A stretch of DNA of 64,000 nt from NCBI RefSeq assembly GCF_009730915.1, contig NC_052479.1:3038001-3102000 (forward strand), written 5' to 3'. Each line of letters begins with the position of its first letter. Positions within the stretch are counted from its first letter, which is position 1. The translations under genes and the position numbers were made by a program. Below the pieces are notes generated by a model, which was not told the origin of the DNA, ran no database searches, and saw nothing but the letters and a program-made list of their open reading frames with translations. The DNA comes from Dioscorea cayenensis subsp. rotundata. Taxonomy: Eukaryota; Streptophyta; Magnoliopsida; Dioscoreales; Dioscoreaceae. Shown in pieces: positions 23,603 through 36,000 of this stretch.

Positions 23603-24824
23603 TTTTTCATCTTTTGATCCTTCTGTTTTTTTAGGAGCATGGGCACTGAACTAGCCCGGAGAAATGTTAAAACTTTCCGTAATTTTTTTTTTATATATAA
23701 AAATTTGAATTCAAAACTACTTACTAATTAAGTGACACAAAAAATTTTATTATTGGATTAATCGTCATTGATTTTATATACTATTATTGTTGTTGTTGGT
23801 GTGTGCTTGGTGATCACTTGTGAGAGTGCACATTATTATAGTAGTAAAAATCATTGTGAAGCATAATATAAACTAATTTCAGGATGCTTAGTGTGTGATT
23901 GAGTAATTACTTGTTTGTTGACATGTTTGCAGATGGTTAATCTTGTAACTTTATTTTTTATTTTATTTTTGAGAGAGAGAGGTTTTGTTTTTTCCTTTTT
24001 GTTTTGATGGTTTTCTTGTCCGGTTTTTAGACACGGTTTATTCTGTTTTTAAATAGAAACATTATTTGAATGAAAATAAGAAAGAAACTTTTGGTTGACT
24101 TAATTTAAAAACAAACTCTCTTGAATGAAGAATGGCTTTATAAATTTTGAACTTTGATGTAGCTCAAGCTCTGGTTTATTTATATTTACAAGCTGTATAA
24201 ATGATGAAATATTTGAAACTAAACCAATTGTTCTACTTTATGAGTAAATCAATTGAGCTCAACCATATGTCATTACTAATATAGCATTAAATTAGATTAA
24301 ATATACAAAGAAAAATAAAATAAATACATGCTAGTTATTTAAGTAAACATAGCAAAGAATAGGTATAATAAAATGTAAATTTGGGTGCACAAATGGAGGC
24401 TTAATTTAGAATATCAAAACAATTTTGGGACTAAAATGTAAAGTCACCATATGTCAATGTGGACTTCCACACAATAAGACAAATGCTAAGAAGTATTTAA
24501 TTAAATTTTTTACAATGAAAAAGCAAGAACCTACAAGAGTATATTATATCTTTTCTTTTCTTTTCCTTTAATTTTTTTTTCAACATTTGATAACTTCGAG
24601 AAATTAAGCACTTGTGAGAGAGAGAGAGAGAGAGAAACTAAAAGAATAAAAGCAGTAAAAAAAATCTCAATTTAACTCAAAAAACTTCTACATTGGTAAA
24701 CAATAACTAGAACAAGTCTCTTTCTATTTTCCGATGGTACTCATTGCATCTCATCATTCAACGTTTCTTGAAGCTAATGAAAAACAAGATTAAGATTAAA
24801 CAGTTCAGCTCACCATCTTTATTA
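23296..24824. other. AMT upstream region and intergenic DNA
   Basis: Contains trinucleotide runs, (TTG)n near 23400 and (ATT)n near 23568-23600, and (GA)n near 24617-24636. No ORF of note was seen. The AMT promoter must lie in its left part, but no motif stands out. Confidence 0.5.
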
Positions 24825-27153
24825 TTAATATCGCTTAACCTTCGAGTCGCTTTTCGCAAGCATCACTCCTGAGAGCTTGTCAATCTCATATAAAAAGGCA
24901 GCTGAAAACAAGAAACTGCATGAAAAGAAACGAAAAAATTACAATTATGATATAAGTTTTTGCAGATGAATTCAACCGGAGAATGAGAAAGAAACGATGT
25001 TAAATACTCGGTCATCTAGATATCCCAACAAATGAGATAAAGAAGTACATGAACAACTCCAAAGACCATGAACAGATTGTTTACGGCTAATAATACGCCT
25101 TATAGGAGTTCAGGCATGTCATTTTTAAGAACTTATACTATAAAGGACTTTGCATATGGGTTCACTAACAGTTTGTTGATGAAAATCTTAAAAATTCAAA
25201 TGTAATGACAGCAAATGGGATGAGTGAAATACCATGTAGTGATACAAACACGATGAACTGTGCTGGCAACAACTAATGCTACAAATTCCGCCAGGAAAAC
25301 TGTAAAAGATTAGATGGAAATAGTATTAGAACAGAGGAAAACGTTCTAACCGTTTATGTACAAACTGACTTACCAGCACCCCATCCCGTCCTGGCACCAT
25401 AAGATTCTTGATAATTTCCAATGAACTATACAAGATACACGTAAGTCATCAGAAGCAGTGTGGACACCAAATTCAAGATCAAAAGAAAATGAAAGCATGT
25501 ATTACTTTCAAATTATCAAGATTTACAATTGAACATGCTAACCAGTATGTAATTTCACATACTGTTTTAGTTTCATCATTAAGCTTTCGAAGTACAGTCA
25601 GCACAAGGAAAATTATTCTGTTTCAGCTTTGCAAATATCATTTGTGCAATTAATAAAATAACCTTCTCCTTTTGATGGAAGCATAGAATAAGAAACTCAA
25701 AATGTAAATTATACATAACATGATAACGTCATTCATCACTCCACTTTTAACTGAAATAGTCAGTTGCGGCCTGCTGTATAAATGTGATTGATAACTATTA
25801 ATGATCCCAAGGGCTTGAAAATACAAAATTAATCATGCCAAATTGCTCCCATATTCGCAAGCTATTATACTTGTAAGAATGAATCTCTACATTGGGGGGT
25901 GACATTACTATATATGCCACTCAAGAGATGCAGTACAGGAAAAAAGAACTCTGATGTTCTAACAAAAGGCAAAACAAATACATGTTTCAGTAACTGGGTA
26001 ACAGAGATTATGTAATTGTTCCACTGGCTTCAGGAAGCAGAGCCCTTGAGTAAAAAAATTCAATAGCTAACTAAACTCTTAAATTGTAATAGATTCCAAA
26101 CTTTTAATTTGCATGCCATATATTGTCATAAAACTAATTGCAATAGATTTCGCTATACCTCATTTCCATACATAACAGATTCTATGTATCTATTTCTTTC
26201 TATTGCTCTTCATGCAACACAAAGTCAAATTGCTCTTTTTGCAAATTCCATGCAACTTCTAAAATGAATGTTTTTGAATCATCATGTACATAACAATATT
26301 ATACTGCCATTTGTAACTCTTCACAAAAGAAACAGTAGAATCTGACTTAAAAAAAACAGCCAACCAATAAATAAGATGCAAATAATATAATCAACTGGTG
26401 ATCACAGGTTTGATATGAGTAGGTTGTTCATTAGATTAAAAAAAGAAACCAATGTTACAAATCATTTGCTTGGTTGGTTACATTTTGACAGACTACAAAG
26501 TATGACAGAAGAAGGAGATGAGCTTTAGCAAAAAAAAATAAAAAACTAATCGGATGAGAATTAAAACAGAAAATACATATTAGCACATCAAAATAATATA
26601 ACAATAACAAGGAAAAACCACTTGTCTAAAAGCTTCCTAAAAACATAATCAACCATGATTCTTCTCCTAGCTCAACTTTACAGATGTAGCAAGACATGAG
26701 CCAGATTACCACACAACTTCGACGATAACAAACATGATTCAAAAGTTTAAAGAAGGAGACTGCATGGACTTCCCCACCTTTTAACTAATGCCTTTGATAT
26801 ATTGATCATGATGTTTCACCAGGGAATTAATTACACAATAAGCAAAACCAACATAAACAGAAGGGCCTAACTATTTCCATAATAGAACATTAACTTTTTT
26901 TAAATTTTTATATAAATAAAAAAGCTTAAATCAGGCAAGATATACATCATAGCAAGTTAGAAAACAGACGGCATTGAAAAGACACTTGAATACTCACAGT
27001 CAACAGCAAGACAAACAAAAGTGAGCTGATAAAACCACCAGCAATAGTTAACAACTCAGATGATGCTAATTTTCCCCTGTACATTTCAAGAAGGGAGAAT
27101 GTGACAGCAAACAGAAGAAGTGAGTACAGCATGGATCGTCCAGGACCTGCCAT
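24825..27153 (-). CDS. KRTCAP2: KRTCAP2-like oligosaccharyltransferase subunit
   Basis: Four coding exons, 27153-26998, 25425-25374, 25299-25233 and 24915-24825, sum to 366 nt, 121 residues. The product is a small ER-membrane protein of the keratinocyte-associated protein 2 family, an accessory subunit of the oligosaccharyltransferase complex for N-glycosylation. Sequence blocks: MAGPGRSMLYSLLLFAVTFS, LEMYRGKLASSELLTIAGGF, GNYQESYGARTGWGA, FLAEFVALVVASTVHRVCIT, CFLFSAAFLYEIDKLSGVML and a basic tail (SKVKR). Three to four hydrophobic spans are visible. The exon joins keep frame with GT-AG introns. A noncoding first exon is likely near 28604-28690 (donor caag|gttcgg), joined to an acceptor about 10 nt upstream of the ATG. 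Confidence 0.9.
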
Positions 27154-28603
27154 GGCCTCAACCCTGCATAAATAGAACAAAAGCATTATAAACAATGGGC
27201 CATCATAGTCAAGCAAGAATAAAGTCTTATAGGTATTGCTGCACATTCTAAAGTACATATTAATAACTTAGCTAAGGATAAAATACTAGCTAGCATAGTT
27301 AGGATGTTACCAGAGGCTGGACTTCAATTTGCTTTAGACTTATTGGATAAGATGATCATTTCTAATCAATAAGAAGGAATATTTGAGAAAGAAAAGTTCT
27401 CTAAAGATCTCCAGAAGGGCATAACTTCTCCCACATGAGGACTGAACTTCAGAAGAAAAAAAAAGGATATAAAATGCATAACGGGTGATGCTTCTATTTC
27501 ATACACCGGTTCATATATATGGGTCCCCAGCACTAACACACAAATATAACTATATGATAACAAAACAAAAAACAAATGTATAGGCTAACATTGTCAAGGA
27601 TGCATGTGGAAATTCTAAAACACACATCAGGCTAAATAGATGCAAAGATTGCTATGCGTAATGCGGCAGGGCATCTCATTTGAAAAGCTTCCATCAAGGA
27701 CTTGCAATACAGTAGGATTATAGTTTAGCTTTTATATAAGCCAAATAAAAAAGCAAGGCCCTGCCCTGACTCACACATAAGCCATATAAAGAAGTCACCA
27801 GCATAAAGAACCAGTTGAAATAATTCATGCAGCAAGAGCAAAGCAGGCAGCCATTTCTGCTAAGTGTTCAAATTTTTTATAGTGATTACAAATGATAAGC
27901 ATTTGAAGCCACTAAAGTAACACATAGAAAACAAAGAACTTTGCAATTAATATTAGACCATTGTAGTTTCATATAATTAAATTCAAATGTTCAATATTGA
28001 GCATCCTTCTTAGAGAATATCTTAACTACATTATACTAGATGACTAACATAGCATTATGCCTAAGCACTCAAAACTACTTTCCAAAATTTATACAACTAG
28101 ATGTTATCAACAAACACCAAACAATCACCTTTCATTACTTTACTACCAGTTTGAAATAAAAAAAATCTTATGCGGTTGGCTACCAATTCACTAAACTCAA
28201 AGATACCAAAACCAATGTAAACATGATCACAATAAAAAAACTAGCTTTTTTCTTTCATTTCTACATCAAATTCATACAACATGGAGTACCCTATAGTGGA
28301 AATCCTGAATCATTTTCGAATGGATCTTATGCAATGTGAGAACAATTGAGATCAAACTCTTCCTCTATACCATTAAAAAAAAAGGGAACAAAAAAATATC
28401 AATTTTGATAGAAAATAGATCAAACACAACCATTGCTCAGCGATTGATTTAGAAAAAATTTCTGGATCAAGATTCATACACTTCTCAATTTCAGAAGAAA
28501 AAAAAACAAAGAAAAAACATAGAAAATCACACCACATCATCAACGCAACAAATCAACAGATTTAATGGGAAATTGGTGAGTTTGAACCGAGGAAAAACCG
28601 AAC

Positions 28604-28690
28604 CTTGAGAAAGAGAAGAGGAACTGAGAAGAAGTCTCTCCGATCGCAGCCGTGGGCGAACACTGGAGATGGTAGTCTCTAATATGAATT
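28604..28690 (-). other. Probable 5' UTR exon of KRTCAP2
   Basis: A purine/pyrimidine-rich leader (ctctccgatcgcagccgtgg on +) ends at a donor caag|gttcgg on the minus strand. The next acceptor (tatgcag) lies just before the KRTCAP2 ATG. The start site cannot be fixed from sequence alone. Confidence 0.5.
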
Positions 28691-28897
28691 AATGGGTTCG
28701 CACAGCCGTTAGATTGATGTCCTTGGAATATCTGGGCCGTCCATTAAGAAAAAGGATTATTTGAGACTATTTTATATTAAAATATCAATATAATTTAAGA
28801 AATTACTAGGATGCCCTTACAAGATTGGTTAATAACTAACATGCCCTTGTAAAATCAAAAGTTAATTTTAGAAGCAACTTTAGAAATTACTAGAAAC

Positions 28898-29692
28898 CAG
28901 TGATTTAAAAACCGGACTGGACCGGCCTGTTGAACCAGTTCAACCGGGAACCGACCAGTAAACTGGTCCGATTACTCACATAAAATAGTAAAAAACTGGA
29001 CCGGCCGGTTCAACCGGTGAACCGATTAAACCGGACCGACTAATTTATTAATTTAAATTATTTAATTGGTTTATTTATTTTATAATTAAAAACTTAAATA
29101 AAATTAATAAACTTATTAAATTGGTCCAAATTTCAAAAAAGTAAAAAAGTAAAAAATAAAAATAAAAAACAAAATGCCGCAAGATATTAATATATTATGA
29201 TTTATTATCATTAATTTATTATAATTAACTTATAATTTTATGCTAATCAATAATTAAATCATTAAAGTTAAAGTATTAAAGTATTAAACTAAACATTTCA
29301 GTGGTTTGGTTTTTATTTTTTAATCATTATTGTTGTTGTATACTTATATACTTATATTTTATTTAATTATTTATTTTTTAATATTTATTGTATAGTTATA
29401 TCCTTGTATGTTTGTATATTAAAAATTTTAATTTTATATAAAGTTGAGACTTTGTGACCTTATAAAGGTAATTTAACTTTGCCATATCTAATTTTGTATC
29501 TTTATTATTATTTTTCCTTATTTTTGAAGTTATTTTTTTACTTATTTTTTTAATGTTTTTTAATTTTTTAAATATTTATTTATTTGAAAAAAATTAATTC
29601 CGGTTGAACCGGCCGATCCAACCGGTTCAACCGGTTGGATCGGAACCGGTTGCCTAACCGGTTCGACAACCGGTCCGGTTATTAAAACATTG
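28898..29692. mobile_element. hAT-type MITE rich in accggttcaaccgg
   Basis: A 795-bp element flanked by a perfect 8-bp duplication, ctagaaac (28890-28897 and 29693-29700). Termini are inverted: cagtgatttaaaaaccgga on the left, and caatgttttaataaccgga as the reverse complement of the right end. Subterminal regions (28910-29040 and 29595-29685) are arrays of ccggttcaaccgg-like palindromes. The middle is AT-rich without an ORF. The 8-bp duplication and CAGTG-like ends indicate hAT. Confidence 0.8.
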
Positions 29693-29700
29693 CTAGAAAC

Positions 29701-30877
29701 CCTAACCTCAAGGTGTTGGGGTGACATAACACCTTCCAATTTTTGAAGGTCACGTAAATGCATTAGATCATGATCCTCACAGAAGGTATGGAAGAAAGTC
29801 CGAGATAGGAGAAAATAGAAGCACAAAGTGGCTCAAGTTAATAGAGGCACGATAACAATAAGATTATATAAGAATAGAACCCCAACTAAAAGGCAACAAG
29901 TAGAGTATACCTTCCTGCATATTTCCTGCAGCTACAAGATCCATGAAGCAATGTATAAATACTGGATAGAGCACACGAAGAAGCTCGTGCTACAGGAATC
30001 TGAATTAGGTGTGGAATTACATAGATAAGAACATACAATTTCATGATGACACCATTCATGTTAGCAACCCAACTCATCCATAATTCACGAATACAAGGCT
30101 GAAGAATTTGGCACGAGTTACCTTATACAAATCCAAAAAACTATATGCCCAAGATCTTAGCTTGCGATAACCATCATGATATCGAAGCGCACAATTCTCT
30201 GGTCTGCTAGATGACATTCCACAATCAAGAAAACCAAACTAAAATTCACATGGTATGAGCTTAGAATTACAATTGCAGCTTACAATTCTAACAATGATTC
30301 CAAAACACTTTGACCATAAATTCATTACATAAACTACTCGATCATAGGCATTATCAAATTAACACTGGAAAACATACAACTATTTACTCAATTCAGTGTA
30401 AAGCTGAAATTTAAAAAACAAACTGATTGGTTCGCAAGAAGTTATCTTTTCTAATCACTGTGTACTACAAACCCTTAGCATACATGGTGAAAAAAAAGAA
30501 GAATCCAGAAAAAAAAAAAAATGGAGTTTGGAATGATTCAAACCTGGGGGCATCGGGGTGAGAGGAGGACGAGAGCCGACCAAGCTTTTCTTGAAGGGCG
30601 AGCTCGGTCTACAAGAAGCCCTTCTTCTTCAAGTACGCAAGCACCTTCTTCTCGATCTCCTCATCCTCCATCTCTTTGAATCGAAACCATAATTTGGGGG
30701 GGATCGAGAACTAGGGTTTTGGCTATGAACGTATTGGAAATGGAAATAAGAAAAGTAAAAGGGATTCTGGTTAACGGGTTTCAAACCCGATAGTGGTATT
30801 CGGATCCAGGTAAAACTTAAGGCCTTCTTCAACCACTGTTTATAGTGGGGAAAAAAAATATAATGTGGCTTAGGTAA
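29701..30877 (-). pseudogene. TAF5 5'-exon copy A
   Basis: Reads the first four exons of a TAF5 N-terminal region. LisH exon 30671-30544 (VLAYLKKKGFL, then in-frame TAG at 30609-30611). An exon near 30110-30220 (LRSWAY...LYK). An exon near 29920-30000 (HELLR...FIHCFMDL). Exon 29799-29707 (TFFHTFCEDHDLMHLRDLQK). The acceptor before the last exon reads tctcgg instead of tctcag as in copy B. The nonsense codon and lost acceptor make it a pseudogene. To its right lies about 200 bp of promoter-like flank shared with copy B. Confidence 0.85.
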
Positions 30878-32035
30878 CATTGAACATTGAAGAAAAAGAT
30901 GACCCGTATCTTGCTATATTTATGGCTCATTGTAACATTGAAGAAGTGAAAGATAGCATCTGGCTAGTGGATAGTGGATGCTCTAATCATATGACCGGTA
31001 TCAAAGGGTTGTTTACAGAGCTAGATGAATAAAAAAAAGTTGCTAGTTTGATTGGGTGATGATACTCGAATACAAGTTGAAGGGCATGGCACAATAGCGC
31101 TTCAGACATCGCAAGGCACGGTGAGATACTTACATGAAGTTCAATATGTTCCTTATTTAGCTTATAATCTTTTGAGTGTTAGGTGTTGGTTTATAGTGGC
31201 TATTCACTATTATTTGTTGACAAAGCATATACAATTACAAAGAAAAAAACCAGTGAACAAATGATTAAAATACAAATGACAAAAAAATAGAATGTTTCCA
31301 CTAGAGGTTGGCAATGTAGATCATCTTACATTATTTGTCAATAGTAGTGCAAAGGAGTCCAATATATGGCAATTGAGATATGGGTTAAATATTAAAGGTC
31401 TAAAAACATTAAGTCAGAGAGGAATGGTCAAAGGATTGCCACATGTTGAACAGTTTGGAATACCTGAAGGCTGTGTTCTTGGTAAACAAACCAGGTAAAC
31501 ATTTACTTTTGGCAAGGCCTGGCGAACTTCATCTCCATCACAACTCATTCAAGCTGACATTTGTGGTCCAATGCAGACTGAATCTCTTGGTGGAAGTACT
31601 TATTTTCTTTTGTTCACATATGACTTCACATGCATGAGTTGGGTTCAATTTCTCAAGTTCAAATCACAGGCATTTGAAAATCTTAAAAAGTCCAAAGCAT
31701 TGGTGGAAAAACAATCTAGATGCTTCATCAAGACATTATGCACAGATAGGGAAAAAGAGTTTCTCTTTGAAGAATCTAAAAGGTATTGTGAAGAACAAGG
31801 TATAAGACATGAACTGAGGGCTCCTTACACACCCCAACAAAACGAAGTCGCCAAGAGAAAAAATAGGATTGTCGTGGAGATGTCAAGAAGCTTACTCAAG
31901 GAGAAGGCTCTTTCAAACAAATTCTGGGTAGAGGTCGTTACTACGTTAGTCTACTTTTTGGACATTTGTCCTACAAAAGTTGTGAGAAATCTGACGCAAT
32001 TTGAAGCATGGAAGTGTATTAAACCTTCAGTTTAA
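30878..32035 (+). mobile_element. Copia fragment: protease and integrase region
   Basis: Reads WLVDSGCSNHMTG (aspartic protease), a GAG-pre-integrase segment (IWQLRYG...GLKTLSQRGMV), then an integrase core with TLCTDREKEFLFEE, HELRAPYTPQQNEVAKRKNR and FWVEVVTTLVYFLD. Stops and frameshifts occur (after LFTELDE, near 31262 and 31500). No LTR, reverse transcriptase or RNase H adjoins. Both ends abut TAF5 copies in opposite orientation. Confidence 0.85.
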
Positions 32036-32900
32036 CACCTTCTCGATATCTCCCAAATTAGGGTTTCGATTCGAAGAGACAGAGGATGAGGAGATTCAGA
32101 AGAAGGTGCTCGCATACTTGAAGAAAAAGGGCTTCTTGTAAACCGAGCTCACCCTTCAAGAAGAGCTTGGTTGGCTCTCATCCTTCTCTCACCCTGATGT
32201 CCCCAGGTTTGAATCATTCCAAACTCCATTTAGTTTTTTTCTGAATTCTTCTTTCCTTTGTTTCACTATGTATGCTAAGCATTTGTAGCGCACAGTAATT
32301 AGAAAAGATAACTTCTTGCGAACCAAACAGTTTATTTTTTGAATTTCAGCTTTACACTGAATTGAGTAGATAGTTGTATGTTTTCCAGTGCTGATTTGAT
32401 AATGCCTGTGATCGAGTGGTTTATGTAATGAATTTGTGATCAAAGTGTTTTAGAATCATTATTGGAAATATAAGCTATAATTGTAATTCTGAGCTCATGC
32501 CATGTAAATTTTAGTTTGGTTTACTTGATTGTGGAATGTCATCTAGTAGGCCAGAGAGTGGTGCGCTTTGATAATCATGACGGTTATAGCAAGCTAAGAT
32601 CTTGGGCGTACAGTTCTTTGGATTTGTATAAGGTAACTCGTGCCAAATTCTTCAGCTTTGTATTCTTGAATTATGGATGAGTTGGGTTACTTACATGAAT
32701 AGTGTTATCATGGAATTATATGTTCTTATATATGTGATTCCACACTTAATTTTGATTCCTGCAGCACGAGCTTCTTCGTGTGCTCTATCCGGTATTTATA
32801 CATTGCTTCATGGATCTTATAGCTGCTGGATATATGCAAGAAGGTATACTCTACCTGTTGCCTTTTAGTCGGGGCTCTATTCATATGTAAAGTTATTGAA
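32036..32900 (+). pseudogene. TAF5 5'-exon copy D (inverted)
   Basis: The same exons as the other copies but on the plus strand: LisH exon ending about 32205, second exon 32547-32632, third exon 32765-32843 (HELLRVLYPVFIHC). The start ATG has become ACA (about 32079), the glutamine codon of the LisH exon is TAA at 32139-32141, and the second exon carries a one-base insertion that shifts frame. At about 32900 the sequence turns back into the minus orientation. Confidence 0.85.
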
Positions 32901-35900
32901 AGTCCAAGCTAGGAGAAAATAGAAGCACAAAGTGGCTCAGGTTAATAGAGGCACGATAGCGACAACAATAAGCAAGCATTCCTAAAAACATCTTGATTGA
33001 AAATAAACTGGAAGATTTTTGGACAAGCTAGCATCTCACATAATTTTATGTTGACTTTGCTCTGCCTCAAAGAACGAGTAAGTTCCATCTCCTGCAATGC
33101 AATATCTGGTACTTCAGTTAACTTATACAAGCAGAAAACTACGAAGGATGAGGGATTGAACCCTAACCTCAAGGTGTTGGGGTGACAGAACACCTTAAAA
33201 TTTTTGAAGATCACGTAAATGCATTAGATTATGGACCTCGCGGAAGGTATGGAAGAAAGTCTGAGATAAGAGAAAATAGATGTACAAAGTGGCTCAGGCT
33301 AATAGAGGTACGATAGCAATAACATTACATATGAATAGAGCCCTAACTAAAAGGCAACAAGTATAGTATACCTGTGACATACCCCTTACATGTGTGTACC
33401 ACAAGTGCACAGGTTGTCGAAGTAATAAAATACCCAAAGGGTGAGTAGTCGAATCCACAGGGAATAGATGTCTAGAAACAAGAAGTATTGCTACTTAGCT
33501 AGAGTGAAAATTAATTGATGATTGTGATTCAAACTATGAATAAAAATAAAAATAAAAGAAAAGAGAGTAAACAAGAGTAATCAGAAGAGGTAATCAATGG
33601 TAAAGTGGGGTACCAGGACAATGCTTACCCTAGGACTATTGTTTCAAGTGCAAGATTAAATATTATGTTTCCCTAACTAAGATTTAATAAGTCGTGAAAA
33701 TCCAAAGACACACGGTCCCAAACCTAAGGTCAACCGTAACTAGCCTCTACACTATGCAACAGTGGAAAAGGGATACTCTCAACACCTCACACTGTGTAGG
33801 ACTGCTTGAGGTTCTAGGGACTCCAAGTGATAAATCCCATTTCCTAATTTAGATCAAACCCTTTGGTCCAGGAGAAAAATCCCTAATCACAACTAAGCCC
33901 CATCACTAAAGACTTCTCAACACTTCACTCTGTTGCTCGCGCAACTAAGCCCCAATGGAAAAGATCTCTTAGCACTTCACTCTATCATGATTGCAAAGAA
34001 CTCTTGGAATGTAGAGGTAGGATAAATCATGTCAGAGGGGAAAGGGGATGTTTCGCTACCTCTCGACTTACACTCTTAACCCTCTTTAATCTTGCTAAGT
34101 CTAACCCTAATGGAGATGATCACTCATCAAAAGGATGACTAGATGGATTCTCAACCCTAGTGTCATGTCACTCAAAGGGAAAATCAAATCAATAAGAAAA
34201 CAAGATTGAAACTCAATTAAAACATAAATTAAACGAAACATAATAAAAGTTAATGAAACAAAATCATCCTAAGGTTTACAAGTCTAAGTACCTACTAGGG
34301 GTTTAGCTCTCCATAGAGTGATACAAAATCAAAGATAAAATCAAAAGTAAATGCAAACACTCCATAAAGATAACCCCTTGTCGTCCATGGTGATGGTCTT
34401 TAAGAGCCACATCTTCTTCTCCAAAGGCTCCTCCATCGAGCCTAGGGCACACCTCTCCGAATCAATACTGCCGAAAGCTCCCCTCAATAACTTTCCTTCA
34501 AAGGTAATCGATGTCGAATGCCGTAGAAACACTCCAAAATCCCAGCAAAAACCTCTTCAAACCCTAGCTGCACTCCCTCCAAAAGAAAAGAACAAGATCC
34601 CCAAAATAACTCTTCGAAGCGGTATTTAATAGACTGAAATTGGGATTTCACACGCCCCTGTGGAAATTCCACACAGGCTTGTGGATTTCCAGGTTCTTCA
34701 TTTTCATGTCACATTCTCCCTTTCAAGCATATTGACAAATCTCTTGAAAACACTACACAAGTCAGGGCATGTGTATGCGACTGCCTTTGTGCCTCTTCAA
34801 TTTGTAGGTTTGCTTGTACACTTTTGGAGGTTGGCACACACCCACATGCATATGATCACAACTTGTGCCTTAATCCTTATTCGATGCAAGAGATTCCTCA
34901 AAACTCGCGTTCATAATCCATTTTTGCTTTATTTCTTCAAAACTTGTCTCTACAACCCTAAATACACAAAAGAACACAAATACACACGAATAAGCCATAA
35001 AACTTGGTAAAAGTGATGCTTAATGTAAGAAAAAAGTATACTTAGTAATACTTATATATAAGCACTTATCAAACTTCCTATATATATCCTGCAGCTACAA
35101 GATCCATGAAGCAATGTATAAATACCAGATAAAGCACACGAAGAAGCTCATGCTGCAGGAATCAGAATTAGGTGTGGAATCACATAGATAAGAACATACA
35201 ATTCCATGATGACACCATTCATGTCAACAACCCAATTCATCCATAATTCACGAATATAAAGTTGAAAAATATGGCACGAGTTACCTTATACAATCCAAAG
35301 AACTCTACACCCAAGATCTTAGCTTGCTATAACCATCATGATATCGAAGTGCACCACTCTCTTGCCTGCTAGATGACATTCCACAATCAAGAAAACCAAA
35401 CTAAAATTCACATGGCATTAGCTCAGAATTACAATCGCAGTTTATATTTTCAACAGTGATTCTAAAACACTTTGACCATTTAAACCACTCAATCACAGGC
35501 ATTATCAAATCAACAGTGCAAAACATACAACTATCTACTCGATTCAGTGTAAAACTGAAAGTCAAAAAACAAATTGATTGGTTGGAAAGAAGTTATCTTT
35601 TCTAATCAATGGCCACCACAAACACTTAGCATACATAGTGAAAAAAGGAAATGAAAAATCCAGAAAAAAATAAATGGAGTTTGGAATGATTCAAACCTGG
35701 GGATATCGGGGTAAGAGAAGAATGAGAGCTGACCAAGCTCTTCTTGAAGGGCGAGCTTGGTTTGCAAGAATCCCTTCTTCTTCAAGTACGCAAGCACCAT
35801 CTTCTTGATCTCCTCATCCATCGAAACCATAATTTGGGGGATATTGAGAACTAGGGCTTTGGCTCTGAACGTATTGGAACTGGAAATAAGAAAAGTAAAG

Positions 35901-36000
35901 CGAATTCGGGTTAACAGGTTTTAAACCCGATGGTGGTATTCGGATCCAGGTAAAACTTAAGGCCTTCTTCAACCACTGTTTATAGTGGGGAAAAAATATA
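32901..36000 (-). pseudogene. TAF5 5'-exon copy B, interrupted by an LTR
   Basis: LisH exon starting at 35821 or 35830 (KKMVLAYLKKKGFLQTKLA), second exon about 35365-35282, third exon from 35152 (HELLRVLYLVFIHCFMDL), fourth exon 33260-33168 with an in-frame TAA (LRDLQKF*GVLSP), and a fifth exon from 33091 (EMELTRSLRQSKVNIKLCE) not seen in the other copies. An LTR at 33373-35071 lies in the intron between exons 3 and 4. A promoter-like flank follows to 36000, where copy C begins abruptly. Confidence 0.85.
33373..35071. mobile_element. Solo LTR (1.7 kb) inside TAF5 copy B
   Basis: The insertion begins TGTGACATACCCC and ends GCACTTATCA. It interrupts an intron sequence that is continuous in copies A and C (gtataccttcctg). 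It contains the phrase gtcgaatccacagggaat, common near the 5' end of plant Gypsy LTRs. No internal retrotransposon genes adjoin, so a solo LTR is likely. A clean 5-bp target duplication could not be seen. Confidence 0.6.

Noticed and set aside
29560..29826. Continuous ORF joining the hAT element and the TAF5 exon
   Set aside because: Only the TFFHTF...SPQHLE segment is conserved; the rest reads through intron and MITE sequence.
34351..35010. Two ORFs of 92 and 116 residues inside the LTR
   Set aside because: They lie within an LTR with no gag-pol similarity and overlap in different frames; chance openings are likely.
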